The notes beneath the pieces were generated by a model. The model was not told where the DNA came from, searched no databases, and saw only the letters and a list, made by a program, of their open reading frames with translations. The translations under genes were made by a program, and so were the position numbers. From Rubrivirga sp. SAORIC476 (lineage in GTDB: Bacteria; Bacteroidota; Rhodothermia; Rhodothermales; Rubricoccaceae), in contig NZ_MVOI01000003.1 in the NCBI RefSeq assembly GCF_002283555.1, forward strand, positions 1,166,798-1,230,797: a DNA stretch of 64,000 bases. The letters run 5' to 3'. Below are positions 24,507 through 34,094 of this stretch, piece after piece (positions within the stretch are counted from its first letter, which is position 1; every line of letters starts with the position of its first letter).

Positions 24507-25523
24507 ATGCGTGCCCTCGCCGCCGCCTTCTTCCTCGCCGCGCTCGCGTCCGCTCCGGCCGTCGCCCAGAGCAGCGCCGACCTCGCCGCTGACGCCGCCA
24601 TCTCGGCCGACTTCGCGCAGGACGGCAACGTGACCTACTTCAGCCAGTCCTGGCTCGTCGACACGATGAACCGGCGTACGTCGGAGTCCATCCGCGACGT
24701 GCCGCGCGTGTACTACGACTACTACGTCGTGCCGCAGGGCCAGAACCGGCTGGAGGCGCGGCTGTCGCTGTACCGCCGCTACGGCGGCGACCGCGACGTG
24801 ATCAAGCCGCTGCTGTGGCTCCTCAACCGCAACGACCTCGAGAACCTCAGCCCCGGCGACACGCTCGTGGTGCCGACCCACTTCGGACTCGACTTCCGGG
24901 CCTACGCGCCGTTCCCGCGCTACTACCCCGGCGCGCGAGACATCGGCAAGGTGGTCATCCTCGACAAGAACGTCCAGGCCTGGGGCGCCTACGAGAACGG
25001 CGAGCTCGCCCGCTGGGGCATCATCAACACCGGCGTCGAGAGCGCGCGGACGCCGAGCGGGCGCTTCAACGTCAACTGGCAGCAGGAGTACCGCGTGAGC
25101 ACGCTCAGCCCAGGCTATGGCTCCTCGGCCCCTGACGCCGAGCTGTGGGAGATGTACTGGGTGATGAACCTCCACGAGCAGCGCGGCATCCACATGCACC
25201 AGTACGCCCTGCCCACCTCGGGCCCGGCGTCGCACGGCTGCATCCGGATGCTGGAGCCGGACGCGCAGTGGCTCTACAACTGGGTCGACACGTGGGAGGT
25301 CGAGAACCAGCGCGACCCGATCTCGTCGGTCGGCGCCCGCATCAAGGAGCAGGGCACGATGGTGCTCATCATCGGCGAGGACATCTCGGAGCCGCCGCAG
25401 CCGTTCCTGCACCGCGAGCAGTACCCGGTCATCCGCATGGTGAACCTGCCGCCAGACCCCTACCAGGTCCCGCCGGGCACCGACCAGCAGCGCGCCTTCG
25501 ACCGCCTCGCCGGCCGCCGCTAG
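24507..25523 (+). CDS. Secreted L,D-transpeptidase (YkuD domain)
   Basis: A 338-residue exported protein with signal peptide MRALAAAFFLAALASAPAVA. A LysM-like central region (GGDRDVIKPLLWLLNRNDLENLSPGDTLVVP) precedes the YkuD catalytic domain (GKVVILDKNVQAWGAYENGELARW...). The catalytic signature is HMHQYALPTSGPASHGCIRM, with Cys near residue 243. The family forms 3-3 peptidoglycan cross-links or attaches proteins to peptidoglycan. It stands alone and is followed by a very strong bidirectional hairpin. The frame is open upstream from 24195, but the signal peptide sets the start. Confidence 0.9.
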   Translation: MRALAAAFFLAALASAPAVAQSSADLAADAAISADFAQDGNVTYFSQSWLVDTMNRRTSESIRDVPRVYYDYYVVPQGQNRLEARLSLYRRYGGDRDVIKPLLWLLNRNDLENLSPGDTLVVPTHFGLDFRAYAPFPRYYPGARDIGKVVILDKNVQAWGAYENGELARWGIINTGVESARTPSGRFNVNWQQEYRVSTLSPGYGSSAPDAELWEMYWVMNLHEQRGIHMHQYALPTSGPASHGCIRMLEPDAQWLYNWVDTWEVENQRDPISSVGARIKEQGTMVLIIGEDISEPPQPFLHREQYPVIRMVNLPPDPYQVPPGTDQQRAFDRLAGRR

Positions 25524-25546
25524 CGCCCGAGAGGCCGCACCGAACG

Positions 25547-25583
25547 ACAGCGCCCCTTCGCCGATGTGGCGAAGGGGCGCTGT
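25547..25583. terminator. 16-bp perfect hairpin between converging genes
   Basis: ACAGCGCCCCTTCGCC (25547-25562) pairs perfectly with 25568-25583 around the loop GATGT. It sits centrally between the L,D-transpeptidase stop (25523) and the minus-strand stop at 25604, so it can serve both genes. Confidence 0.8.
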
Positions 25584-25603
25584 GCGTTCCGGCAGATCCG
25601 CAG

Positions 25604-27016
25604 CTACTCGGTCTCGGCGGGGACAAAGTCCACCACCACGCCCAGCTGCGGGCGGATGCGGATGCGCAGCACCTCGCGCGTCTCCGCGTCGATGGCGAAC
25701 GTCTGGACGCCGCCGCCGCCCGCCACCACGTCGACGAGCCAGGCCGTGCGGCCGTTGACCTCCTCCTGCTCGCCGACCACCATGTCGATCGAGATCGCAC
25801 CCTCTCGCGGGTCGACCGTCTGGAAGGCGCCGCGGAAGCCCGCCTCCAGCGGGATCAAGCGCACCGCCTCGGCGGCGAACGACGGGTCGTAGGCCGCCTC
25901 CTCCAGCGTCTGCTCGATGTCGGTGGTCTCACCGTCGGCCGTGCGCGTGCCCGTCACGGAGAGGCCGTCGAAGGCGAGGTCGAGAACCGTCTCGCCCGCC
26001 TCGACGCGCATCGAGATCGGCGAGAGGGACGGGTAGGCGACCACCGACTGCTCGACCGTCCGCTGCCCGGCCATCGCGATTACCGTCTCCGCGTTGATGG
26101 TGGCCGTGCCCGCATCGCGGTCCACCACGACCGACCGCGTGAGCGTGCCGATGTCCTGCTGCTGCGGCTCGACCAGCTTGACCACCCACGACTTGTCGTA
26201 GTCCACGAGCGCGTCGGCCGCGAGGCGGTCGAGGCCGGGGCGCAGGTCGACGGCGGGCGTCTCGGCGGACGCCATCGCGGCCAACGACGCCTCGGTAACG
26301 GGCTCGCTCACGATCTGCGTGCCACCGCGGGCCGTGGAGGTGGTCGCGACCAGTGCCCGCGTGCTCGCCTCGACGAAGTGGCGACGTGCGGAGCTGCCGC
26401 GACCGCTGCTGGTCTCCTCCACGACCCAGGCCTCAGCCGTCGTCCCGTCGGCGCGGGTGAACGACTCCTCGCCGACGACGGTCAGCGTGTAGTCGCGCAC
26501 GCGGCGGTCGGCGGTGAAGGTGGGCACTGTCGCCGTGTACCCGGCGCGGAACGGGAGCGCCCGGGCAAGGAGCGGGATCGCCTCCGGCTGGAACACCGGC
26601 GCCGCAAGCGTGATGTCGAACGGCAGCGGGTCGAAGTCGCCTCGGCCGTAGCTCCCCGTCATGTGGGTGCCGTCGTAGGTGGTGGTGCCGGTGCTGTTGC
26701 CCGCCGTCCGCGTGCGCGAGATCGGGGCGAGCGACGGCCAGGACAGCATCACGGTGGACTCGTAGGCCTGCCCCGCCTGCGGCGCGTCCGCCTCGGTAAC
26801 GATGGTGACGACGTCGCCGTCGCGGCTGACCGTCGACGCGACCGTGCCGAGGTCCTGCGGAGCGGGCTCGACGACGCGGATGCCGATGGTCTCGGAGTCG
26901 AGGGTGAGCCCGGCCGTCATCAGGTCGGGGTGGCCCGGCCGGAGGACGACCGCGTCCTGGGCGAGCACGGGAGCCGCCACGAAGGCGAGCAGAGAGGCGA
27001 GAAGAGAAATGCGCAT
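25604..27016 (-). CDS. Exported protein with two DUF3108-like repeats (paralogue A)
   Basis: A 470-residue exported protein (signal peptide MRISLLASLLAFVAAPVLA) made of two related domains of about 220 residues. Shared landmarks in each half are V..VEP..QD.GT (45-60; 285-305), a PSL.PIS segment, an LPF..G or LEAGF segment, a VVGEE/VVGEQ.E strand and a closing region (RALVATTS; REVLRIRIRPQLGVVVDFVP). These match the DUF3108/LolA-like incomplete barrel used by periplasmic lipid-handling proteins. Two further paralogues follow upstream at 27159 and 28648. Function is unknown; the repeats may bind lipids or reporters of envelope state (inference). Confidence 0.7.
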   Translation of the reverse strand: MRISLLASLLAFVAAPVLAQDAVVLRPGHPDLMTAGLTLDSETIGIRVVEPAPQDLGTVASTVSRDGDVVTIVTEADAPQAGQAYESTVMLSWPSLAPISRTRTAGNSTGTTTYDGTHMTGSYGRGDFDPLPFDITLAAPVFQPEAIPLLARALPFRAGYTATVPTFTADRRVRDYTLTVVGEESFTRADGTTAEAWVVEETSSGRGSSARRHFVEASTRALVATTSTARGGTQIVSEPVTEASLAAMASAETPAVDLRPGLDRLAADALVDYDKSWVVKLVEPQQQDIGTLTRSVVVDRDAGTATINAETVIAMAGQRTVEQSVVAYPSLSPISMRVEAGETVLDLAFDGLSVTGTRTADGETTDIEQTLEEAAYDPSFAAEAVRLIPLEAGFRGAFQTVDPREGAISIDMVVGEQEEVNGRTAWLVDVVAGGGGVQTFAIDAETREVLRIRIRPQLGVVVDFVPAETE

Positions 27017-27102
27017 GGGGTGGGATTGGGGGGAAGGCGTGGATCGTCGAACACAGGGTACGATTTCGGGCAGGCCGAGGTCCAGGCGACTGCCCAGACG
27101 CG

Positions 27103-27139
27103 CCGCTGCCCACCCCGAGCGGGTCGGAGTGGGCAGCGG
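27103..27139 (-). terminator. Hairpin after DUF3108-like paralogue B
   Basis: CCGCTGCCCAC (27103-27113) pairs perfectly with 27129-27139 around a 15-base loop. On the minus strand it lies just downstream of the stop at 27159, separating paralogue B from paralogue A. Confidence 0.6.
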
Positions 27140-27158
27140 AAGGAGCCGAGACGCGCGG

Positions 27159-28577
27159 TCAGTCGGCGACGAACTCGATGATCACGCCCGGCTGCGGGGT
27201 GAGGCCGTAGCTGAGAAGCGCCCGCGTCTCCGCGTCGATCCGGATCGTGAGCGTCCGGCCGTCCCGGGTGGCCTCCACGACCCACGCCGTCCGCTCGCCC
27301 GCCGACGTCTGAACCGGCTCCTGGCCGGTGACCGTCAGCAACGTCTCCACGACGCCGTCGCCGGCCGAGTAGCCGTGGAAGACGGCCGAGTAGCCCTCGG
27401 CGAACGGCAGCGTCCGCACGATGACCGGCATCCACGCGTTGGCGAAGACCGGAGCGTCGAGCGTCAGGTCGGTCGGCTCCCCCTCCTCGGTGCCCGTCAC
27501 GCGCGCGCCGTCGAACGTCAGCTCGGTCTGGTCCGAGCCGTCGTCCTGGGCCATCGAGATCGGCGCGAACGACGGGTAGGCGGCGACGAGGGTGCTCTGC
27601 AGTCGCTGGCCGGCCAGCGTGATGTTGGTGTCCGTGGTCAGGGTGACGGTGCCCGCCTCCTCGTCCACGACGACGGTCCGCGTCTCCGCTCCGGCTTCCA
27701 TCTGCTGGGGCTGGACGAGGCGGATAGTGAGACGCACGTCCTCGCTCTGGATGGCATCGAGGGCGAGCGTCGCGTCGCCGGGGCGCAGCGCGGGCGCGGC
27801 CGCACGGACCGCCTGCTCGGCCGCCTCCGCATCGGCGACGGCCCGGTCACGGGCCACCAGGTCCGCCTCGGTCATCGGGACGGCGACGATCATCATGCCG
27901 GGCGCGGCGATCTCCGTCTTCAGGATCGCGCGCGTCTGGGGGTCGACGTAGTGGGTCTGGGGAAACCGGCCCGCGGCGCCGCCCCCTCCGCGCTGCTCGA
28001 CGACCCACGCGGAGACCCTCGCCCCATCGCGCCCCTCGACCTCCTCACGGCCCGACACGGTCAGCGTGGACTCCTGGAAGCGCTCCTTCGCCGAGAACGT
28101 CGGCAGGGTGACGGTGAAGCCCTCCTCGAACGGGATCGCCTGGACCAGCGGCGTGAGAGCGGCCGGGGCGAGGCGAGGCGCATCGAGGTCGAACCCGAAC
28201 GGCAACGCGCGCCCCTCGGCGCCGAACGAGCCCGAAACCCCGCCGTCGGTGTAGGTCGTCGACCCGACCTCGCCGCCCGCGGCGAACGCGTCGCTGAGCG
28301 GCACCAGGCCTGGCCACGTCATGCGCGTGGAGTCGAGGCGCACGCCGCCCGCCTGCGGCAGGTTGGCGACGGACACGTAGGTCAGGACGCCCCCCTCGAG
28401 GGTCACCGTCTCGGTGACGCTCCCGAAGGACTGCCCCGGCTCGCCGTCGACCAGCAGCTCGACCGTGCGGCTGCTGGGGGTGAGAGCGTCGAGCGCGAAG
28501 GCGTCCAGGTCGGCCGTCTGCGCGAAGGCGGGAGCGGCCAGGAGGGCGAGAGAGGAGGCGAGAAGTCGTCGGGTCAT
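27159..28577 (-). CDS. Exported protein with two DUF3108-like repeats (paralogue B)
   Basis: A 472-residue exported protein with signal peptide MTRRLLASSLALLAAPAFA. The two-domain plan is the same as its neighbour: each half has a QSFGSVTETVTLEGG or QMEAGAETRTVVVDEE strand pair, a TW.GL.PLSD or YPSFAPISM segment, an IPFEEGF/LPFAEGY segment, LTVSGREEV or LTVTGQEPV, then a return strand (RAILKTEI; RALLSYGLTPQPGVIIEFVAD). The close C-terminal match to paralogue A (TPQPGVIIEF versus RPQLGVVVDF) supports gene duplication. A separate hairpin follows it, so the three genes need not form one transcript. Confidence 0.7.
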   Translation of the reverse strand: MTRRLLASSLALLAAPAFAQTADLDAFALDALTPSSRTVELLVDGEPGQSFGSVTETVTLEGGVLTYVSVANLPQAGGVRLDSTRMTWPGLVPLSDAFAAGGEVGSTTYTDGGVSGSFGAEGRALPFGFDLDAPRLAPAALTPLVQAIPFEEGFTVTLPTFSAKERFQESTLTVSGREEVEGRDGARVSAWVVEQRGGGGAAGRFPQTHYVDPQTRAILKTEIAAPGMMIVAVPMTEADLVARDRAVADAEAAEQAVRAAAPALRPGDATLALDAIQSEDVRLTIRLVQPQQMEAGAETRTVVVDEEAGTVTLTTDTNITLAGQRLQSTLVAAYPSFAPISMAQDDGSDQTELTFDGARVTGTEEGEPTDLTLDAPVFANAWMPVIVRTLPFAEGYSAVFHGYSAGDGVVETLLTVTGQEPVQTSAGERTAWVVEATRDGRTLTIRIDAETRALLSYGLTPQPGVIIEFVAD

Positions 28578-28647
28578 GGAAAGGCGTAGGGAGAGAAACC
28601 CACCCCATCTCAGGGCAGGAAGGCATGGAGGGGGGAGCGGACTGCGG

Positions 28648-29361
28648 TCAGTCGGCGGGTAGGATCTCGACGCGGACGCCAGGCTGCGGCGAGAATCGGG
28701 TCGTGAGCAACTCCCGCGTCTCGGGGTCGACGAGGTAGGTCACCGCCAGGGGCCCCATCTGGGCATCGACGGCCCACGCCGTTCGCTCGCCGAGCGTTTC
28801 CTGGCCGGAGACCGTCAGGATGGCCTCGATGGCCTCCTCCGGCGACTGGTTGGTGAACGCCGGCACGCGGACGACGGCGCCCTCGACGAGCGGCAGGCTC
28901 TGGGCGATCTCGCCCATCCAGGCCGAGTCGAACACAGGGTCGTAGGTCTCCAGCAGCACGGTCGTCGCCTCGCCCTGTCGCGGCGTCAGCATCCCGACGA
29001 CGCCTTCGGCCATGAACTCCAGCGAGGCCTCCATCTGGCCGCCGGTGGAGTGGTGCGTGAGCGGCATCAGCGTGGCCGCGTCGGCGACCAGCGAGTCGGT
29101 CTGGGTCATCCCCTGCATGGGAATCGAGAGCGTCAAGACGCGCGTGACGGTCCCGCCCTCGACGGTCGTCGTCTCCGAGGCCGTGCCGATGTCCATCGCC
29201 TGCGGCTGCACCAGGCGGACAGTGTAGGCCTGCGTGCCAGACGCCATCCAGTCGGTCGTGAGGTGGCCGTCGCCGGGAGCGAGGGTGAGGGTGTCGGCCG
29301 GAGCCTGGGCGACCACGGCAGGCGCCCAGAGAACGGCGACGGCGAGGAGGAGGGAGCGCAT
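28648..29361 (-). CDS. Exported protein with a single DUF3108-like domain (paralogue C)
   Basis: A 237-residue exported protein, signal peptide MRSLLLAVAVLWAPAVVA. It carries one copy of the domain found twice in each of the two following paralogues: VRLVQPQAMDIGTASETTTVEGG, LMPLTHHS, SLPLVEGAVVRVPAF, LTVSGQETLGERTAWAVD and the end RELLTTRFSPQPGVRVEILPAD. It is the plausible single-domain ancestor. The frame runs upstream to 29448, but the signal peptide begins at 29361. It is divergent from the large secreted protein at 29534, with a relatively A/T-rich gap between them. Confidence 0.7.
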   Translation of the reverse strand: MRSLLLAVAVLWAPAVVAQAPADTLTLAPGDGHLTTDWMASGTQAYTVRLVQPQAMDIGTASETTTVEGGTVTRVLTLSIPMQGMTQTDSLVADAATLMPLTHHSTGGQMEASLEFMAEGVVGMLTPRQGEATTVLLETYDPVFDSAWMGEIAQSLPLVEGAVVRVPAFTNQSPEEAIEAILTVSGQETLGERTAWAVDAQMGPLAVTYLVDPETRELLTTRFSPQPGVRVEILPAD

Positions 29362-29454
29362 TGGGGGGGTGGGGTGGGTGTCGGGCCAGCTACGGCCCTC
29401 ACCGAGCCGTGTTGCGCGGGCCCCTCGGCACACTGTCCGCTCGCCCATTCCACT

Positions 29455-29533
29455 CCGCGCAGAAATAAAGGGTCGCCTCGTGAGCCAGTCTCGCAGGGTT
29501 TCTCGATATAGAGGGAGTACCTACACTGCTCCC
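29455..29533 (+). promoter_or_regulatory. Probable promoter region of the large secreted protein gene
   Basis: The stretch before the ATG at 29534 is clearly richer in A/T than its surroundings (GCAGAAATAAAGGG at about 29460, TTTCTCGATATAGAGGG at about 29499). That fits a promoter between divergent genes. I cannot fix -10/-35 positions, and the spacing does not fit a clean Bacteroidota TTTG...TAnnTTTG promoter. Confidence 0.3.
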
Positions 29534-32500
29534 ATGCGCCTCGTGCCCCTCGCGCTCGCCGCGCTCGTCCTCGCGCCGGCCGTCCACGCCCAGCAGGCCG
29601 TCCGCGACTCGCTGCTCCTGACGAGGACGATCCAGACCGCCTCGGTCGAGGGAGCGGACGCGCCGGGCTGCCGCTACACCTTAATCGCCTCCCATCCCGA
29701 TGTGCTCGCAGGGACCGAGGCCGGGGCCTACGACTACGTCGGCACCAACCTCCGCGTCGCCTCGGCAGCCATGGACCTGCCCGAGGGACGGGTGGGCTTC
29801 GCCTCGTGGCAGGTCGAGGGCGTCGGCGACGAGTGCGGACCGCGCCTGGCCGCCTTCCGGGAGACCGTCGAGGCGCTCGACCCGTGGTATGCCCTCTACG
29901 ACGCCCCGGCCGACACGACGGACTGGACCGACCTCATGGCCGACCTGCACGTGCCCCGCGTGCGGTCGTCGTCGTCGCCGAAGAACCGCGCGGGCGCGAT
30001 CGGGCGGAACGAGTATGAGCTGCGGCGGCTGCAGGACCCGCGCACCGGCCGCATCCCCGAGAACATCCGCATGCGTGAGTTGGCGTTCGCAGAGCGGGTC
30101 CCATCGCGCGAGGAGGTCGACGGCCTCGCCGAGTCCCTGTTCGCCGAGACCTGGGCCCAGCGCGGCCCTCTCAACGTCGGCGGGCGGACGCGGGCGCTCG
30201 CGATCGACCTCAACTTCAACGGGGCCTCCAACCAGCGCGTCCTGGCGGGAGGCATCTCGGGTGGCATGTACCTCTCCGAGAACAACGGGACCAGCTGGCG
30301 CCTCACCTCGGACCTGTCCCAGTTCGCCAGCGTGACGGCACTGGCGCAGGACCCCAGCAACCGCTCGGTGTGGTACTACGGCACCGGAGAGTTGGAGGGC
30401 AACTCTGCGAGTGGGTCGGGCGCCTTCTTCGTCGGCGAGGGGATCTTCAAGTCCACCGACGGCGGGGAGACGTGGGCCCAGCTCCCGAGCACGGCCCAGG
30501 GCAGCCGCACGACCTTCGACCAGTTCTTCGACGTCGTCTGGAACGTCGCCGTCCACCCGACGAACGGGACAGTGCTGGCCGCGACCTACGGCGCCATCAT
30601 GCGCTCGACCGACGGAGGCGCCTCCTGGCAGCAGGTCCTCGGCCGGTCCGCATCCCCGTTCAGCCGCGCCACCGACGTCACCTTCGCCTCCAACGGCACG
30701 GCCTACGCGGTGCTGAGCCGGAGTGGCGGCGGCTTCCCCGAGTACGGCGTCTACCGCTCCACCGATGGCGGGGCGACCTGGACCTCGATCAACCCGCCCA
30801 CACTGACCGCCGACCCCTACCGGATGGTGGTCGCCGCGGCCCCCTCGGACCCGAACACGGCCTACGTCTTCGTCCAGAAGAACCAGGCAGGCAACGCCCC
30901 CGGCGACCACCAGCTCTTCCGCTACAACGCGGCGAGCAACACCTGGACGGAACGCTCGGCCGGTTTCCCGCACAGCCCCAGCATCTTCGGGGGCGAGTTC
31001 ACGACCCAGGGCGGCTACGACATGGTCGTGGCCGTGAAGCCCGACGACCCGAACACGGTCTGGATCGGCGGCACCAACCTGTACCGCTCCACGGACGGAG
31101 GGGCGAGCTTCACCTGGGTGGCGGGCTACCACGCCGACGCGATGCAGCAGGGGCAGTGGCCCAACCACCACCCCGACCAGCACCGCGTCGTGTTCTACCC
31201 GAACAACCCGAACGCGATGATCTCGGGACACGACGGCGGCCTCTCGGTCACGACGAACGTGATGCAGCAGCCGCAGACCTGGACGCGGATCGTCGACGGG
31301 TACCTCACCACCCAGTTCTACGCGCTGGCCGTGGACCCGACGGCGGGCAGCGAGTTGCTGGTCGGCGGCCTGCAGGACAATGGCACCTGGCTCACCGAGA
31401 GCACCAGCAGCAGCCAGGACTGGATCGAGATCCTCACCGGCGACGGCGCCTTCGCAGCCGTCGCCCCGGGCGGCTTCCCGGTCTACGCCTCCTCCCAGAA
31501 TGGCAACGTGATTCGGATCACGCAGACGGCGTACAGCTCCGTGGCGCCCGCTGGCGAGAGCAACTTCCTGTTCATCACGCCCTACCTGCTCGACCCCAAC
31601 GACGCGCGCGTGATGTACCTCGCCGGGGGCAACGCCGTCTGGCGCAACAGCAACCTCGACGCCATCCCGGTCGGCAACCAGCCGACGTCGGTCAACTGGA
31701 CCCGGCTGACGGCCTCGGCGGTCGGCACGCCGAGCACCCACCAGGTGACGGCGCTCGCAGTCTCCACGGCGCCCGCCAACCGCCTCTACTTCGGGGCGAC
31801 GGACTACCAGACGCAGACTGTCCTCAAGCGCGTCGACAATGCAGCCTCGAACCCGGCGGGGACCGTCATCACGCCGGGGGGCCTGACGCAGGGCGCCTAC
31901 CCGTCCTCGATCGCGGTCCACCCGTCCAACGCGGACGAGATCCTCGCCACGTTCTCGAACTATGGCATCGAGAGCGTCTGGCACTCGACTAACGGCGGGA
32001 CGAGTTGGTCATCGGTGGAGGGCAACCTGGGCGGCGCCGACGGCCCGTCGGTGCGGTGGGCGACCATCGCGCCGTCGTCCAGCGGCACGGTCTACTTCCT
32101 GGCGACCAGCACCGGCGTGTATTCGACCCGCACGCTCAGCGGAGCCACCACGACGTGGGCGCAGGAAGGGACCTCAACCATCGGCAACGTGGTGACCAAC
32201 ATGATCGTCCACCGTCCCTCGGACGGGCTCGTGGTGGCCGGCACGCACGGCCGCGGCGCCTACAGCGCTACGCTCGGTCAGGCGGGGTCGGCCGCCGCCA
32301 GCGTCGACATCTCCCGCCTGGACATCGCTGCTCAGCCGGGCGCGACGGGGACGACCAGCTTCACGCTCCGAAACACCGGCTCCGCGGACCTGTCGTACTC
32401 CTTCTCCGCCACGCAGTCGGCGTTCGCGGCTCCGTCCGCCTCGGGGGCACGCCCGGCCCGGACGCTCGCCGAGGCCCGGGCGGCTCTCACCGAGGTGGGC

Positions 32501-34090
32501 CCGCCCCTCGCGCTGGGCCAGCGCGCCGTCACCCTCGGCCCCGGCGGCATCGAGCTGACCAGCCTCCCCGACGCCACCCTGATCCTCGACGACGGCAACA
32601 ACACCGCCGACGACTTCGTGGGCTTCGGCGACGGCTCCTTCGTCGAGGTCGCCAACCAGTTCGACGTCACGGAAACCTTCCAGATCGAGCGCGTCCGGTT
32701 CTACATGCGGACCGAGAGCTACACCAGCAACACGGTCCTGATCTCGATCCTCGATGGCAGCGGCGTGAGCCTGCAGGAGAAGACGGTGGAGTTGGACCTC
32801 TCCCCCCAGGGCCGGTGGTACGTCGTCGCGCTCGACACCCCGCTCACCTTCAACCCCGGCGACACGTTCTACGTGGACGTGTTCATGCTCGGCCTGTACG
32901 CCTTCCCGGCGGGCGCCGACACCGACGCGCAGGTGCCGAACAAGAGCTTCTACTACGACCCCGACGTGGGGGGCTACGTCAACATCAACACCATCCCGGG
33001 CTTCCAGAACGGGGCGTTCCTGGTCCGGGCCATCGGGACCACCGGCGGCGCCAACCAGCCGCCCCTCGCGAACGGGACGATTTCGACCAACCAGCCCCAG
33101 GTAGGCCAGACGGTGACCTTCGACGCCTCGGCCTCGTCGGACCCCGACGGGACGATCACCGGCTACCTCTGGTCCTTCGGCGACGGCGCCACCAGCACCC
33201 AGGCCGTCGCGACCCATGCGTACGCGGCGGCGGGCACCTACACCGTGTCGCTCCAGGTCACGGACGACGACGGCGACACCGGACAGGTCTCGGCCCAGCT
33301 CACCGTAACAGGCGGCGGCGGCGGCAACCAGCCGCCGGTGGCCCGCGCGCAGGTCTCGACCAACTCGGCCCCCGTCGGGCAGTCGATCTCGTTCAACGCC
33401 TCCACCTCGTCGGACCCCGACGGCTCGGTCGTCGGCTACCTCTGGTCCTTCGGCGACGGCGCCACCAGCACCCAGGCCGTCGCGACCCACGCGTACGCGG
33501 CGGCGGGCACCTACACGCTCACGCTCACGGTGACCGACAACCTCGGCGCCACCGGGCAGGTCTCGGGGACGATCACCATCACGGGCGGGACCGGGCCGTC
33601 CCGGTTCACCGTGGCGCCCGCGCAAGGGACCGTGGCGCCGGGTGGCGCGCGCACCATCACGGTGTCGTTCGACTCGCAGGGACTCGCCGAGGGCACCTAC
33701 CAGGGCACCGTCCAGATGGCCAGCAACGGCGGCAGCCTGTCGATCCCTGTCGACGTGCTCATCAATGGGTCGGTCGCCGTCGAGGAGACGCCCTCCGGGC
33801 GAGCGCGGCTTGCGCAGAACTATCCCAACCCGTTCCGCGACGGGACCACGATCCGCTACGAGTTGGACACCCAGGCCGAGGTCACGCTGGAGGTCTTCGA
33901 CGTGACGGGCCGGCGCGTCCGGGTGCTCGACGCCGGGCAGCGGCCGGCCGGGGTCCACACGGTTGACTGGGACGGCCGCGACGTGGAAGGCTTGAGCGTC
34001 GCGAGCGGCCTCTACCTGTACCGTCTGGACGTGTCGACGCCTGGCGGCGCCCCGACGCGGCTCCAGAAAACGTTCGTCCTGGTCCGGTAA
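29534..34090 (+). CDS. Large secreted BNR-repeat/PKD protein with type IX secretion sorting domain
   Basis: A 1518-residue exported protein with signal peptide MRLVPLALAALVLAPAVHA. Residues about 215-880 are a sialidase/VPS10-like BNR propeller with at least five Asp-box motifs (STDGGETW, STDGGASW, STDGGATW, STDGGASF, STNGGTSW). A beta-sandwich follows at about 920-960, then two PKD domains (about 1174-1262 and 1265-1353, each with DPDG and WSFGDGATS), another sandwich to about 1420, and a C-terminal sorting domain (LAQNYPNPFRDGTTIRYEL...SGLYLYRL...KTFVLVR). The sorting domain implies export by the type IX system and surface attachment or release. It may be an adhesin or glycan-binding protein; sialidase activity cannot be assumed. 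A lipoprotein gene follows 4 bases later. Confidence 0.88.
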   Translation: MRLVPLALAALVLAPAVHAQQAVRDSLLLTRTIQTASVEGADAPGCRYTLIASHPDVLAGTEAGAYDYVGTNLRVASAAMDLPEGRVGFASWQVEGVGDECGPRLAAFRETVEALDPWYALYDAPADTTDWTDLMADLHVPRVRSSSSPKNRAGAIGRNEYELRRLQDPRTGRIPENIRMRELAFAERVPSREEVDGLAESLFAETWAQRGPLNVGGRTRALAIDLNFNGASNQRVLAGGISGGMYLSENNGTSWRLTSDLSQFASVTALAQDPSNRSVWYYGTGELEGNSASGSGAFFVGEGIFKSTDGGETWAQLPSTAQGSRTTFDQFFDVVWNVAVHPTNGTVLAATYGAIMRSTDGGASWQQVLGRSASPFSRATDVTFASNGTAYAVLSRSGGGFPEYGVYRSTDGGATWTSINPPTLTADPYRMVVAAAPSDPNTAYVFVQKNQAGNAPGDHQLFRYNAASNTWTERSAGFPHSPSIFGGEFTTQGGYDMVVAVKPDDPNTVWIGGTNLYRSTDGGASFTWVAGYHADAMQQGQWPNHHPDQHRVVFYPNNPNAMISGHDGGLSVTTNVMQQPQTWTRIVDGYLTTQFYALAVDPTAGSELLVGGLQDNGTWLTESTSSSQDWIEILTGDGAFAAVAPGGFPVYASSQNGNVIRITQTAYSSVAPAGESNFLFITPYLLDPNDARVMYLAGGNAVWRNSNLDAIPVGNQPTSVNWTRLTASAVGTPSTHQVTALAVSTAPANRLYFGATDYQTQTVLKRVDNAASNPAGTVITPGGLTQGAYPSSIAVHPSNADEILATFSNYGIESVWHSTNGGTSWSSVEGNLGGADGPSVRWATIAPSSSGTVYFLATSTGVYSTRTLSGATTTWAQEGTSTIGNVVTNMIVHRPSDGLVVAGTHGRGAYSATLGQAGSAAASVDISRLDIAAQPGATGTTSFTLRNTGSADLSYSFSATQSAFAAPSASGARPARTLAEARAALTEVGPPLALGQRAVTLGPGGIELTSLPDATLILDDGNNTADDFVGFGDGSFVEVANQFDVTETFQIERVRFYMRTESYTSNTVLISILDGSGVSLQEKTVELDLSPQGRWYVVALDTPLTFNPGDTFYVDVFMLGLYAFPAGADTDAQVPNKSFYYDPDVGGYVNINTIPGFQNGAFLVRAIGTTGGANQPPLANGTISTNQPQVGQTVTFDASASSDPDGTITGYLWSFGDGATSTQAVATHAYAAAGTYTVSLQVTDDDGDTGQVSAQLTVTGGGGGNQPPVARAQVSTNSAPVGQSISFNASTSSDPDGSVVGYLWSFGDGATSTQAVATHAYAAAGTYTLTLTVTDNLGATGQVSGTITITGGTGPSRFTVAPAQGTVAPGGARTITVSFDSQGLAEGTYQGTVQMASNGGSLSIPVDVLINGSVAVEETPSGRARLAQNYPNPFRDGTTIRYELDTQAEVTLEVFDVTGRRVRVLDAGQRPAGVHTVDWDGRDVEGLSVASGLYLYRLDVSTPGGAPTRLQKTFVLVR
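33161..33516 (+). repeat. Direct 83-bp repeat inside the PKD domains
   Basis: Bases 33161-33243 and 33434-33516 are identical except for one synonymous change, in register 273 bases (91 codons) apart. They encode the WSFGDGATSTQAVATHAYAA core of the two PKD domains. Flanking sequence is far more diverged, which suggests recent duplication or gene conversion. Confidence 0.85.
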
Positions 34091-34094
34091 CCCC

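Noticed and set aside
29534-34090. Calling the BNR protein a sialidase
   Set aside because: Asp-box repeats occur in many propellers; no sialidase catalytic Arg triad could be assigned.
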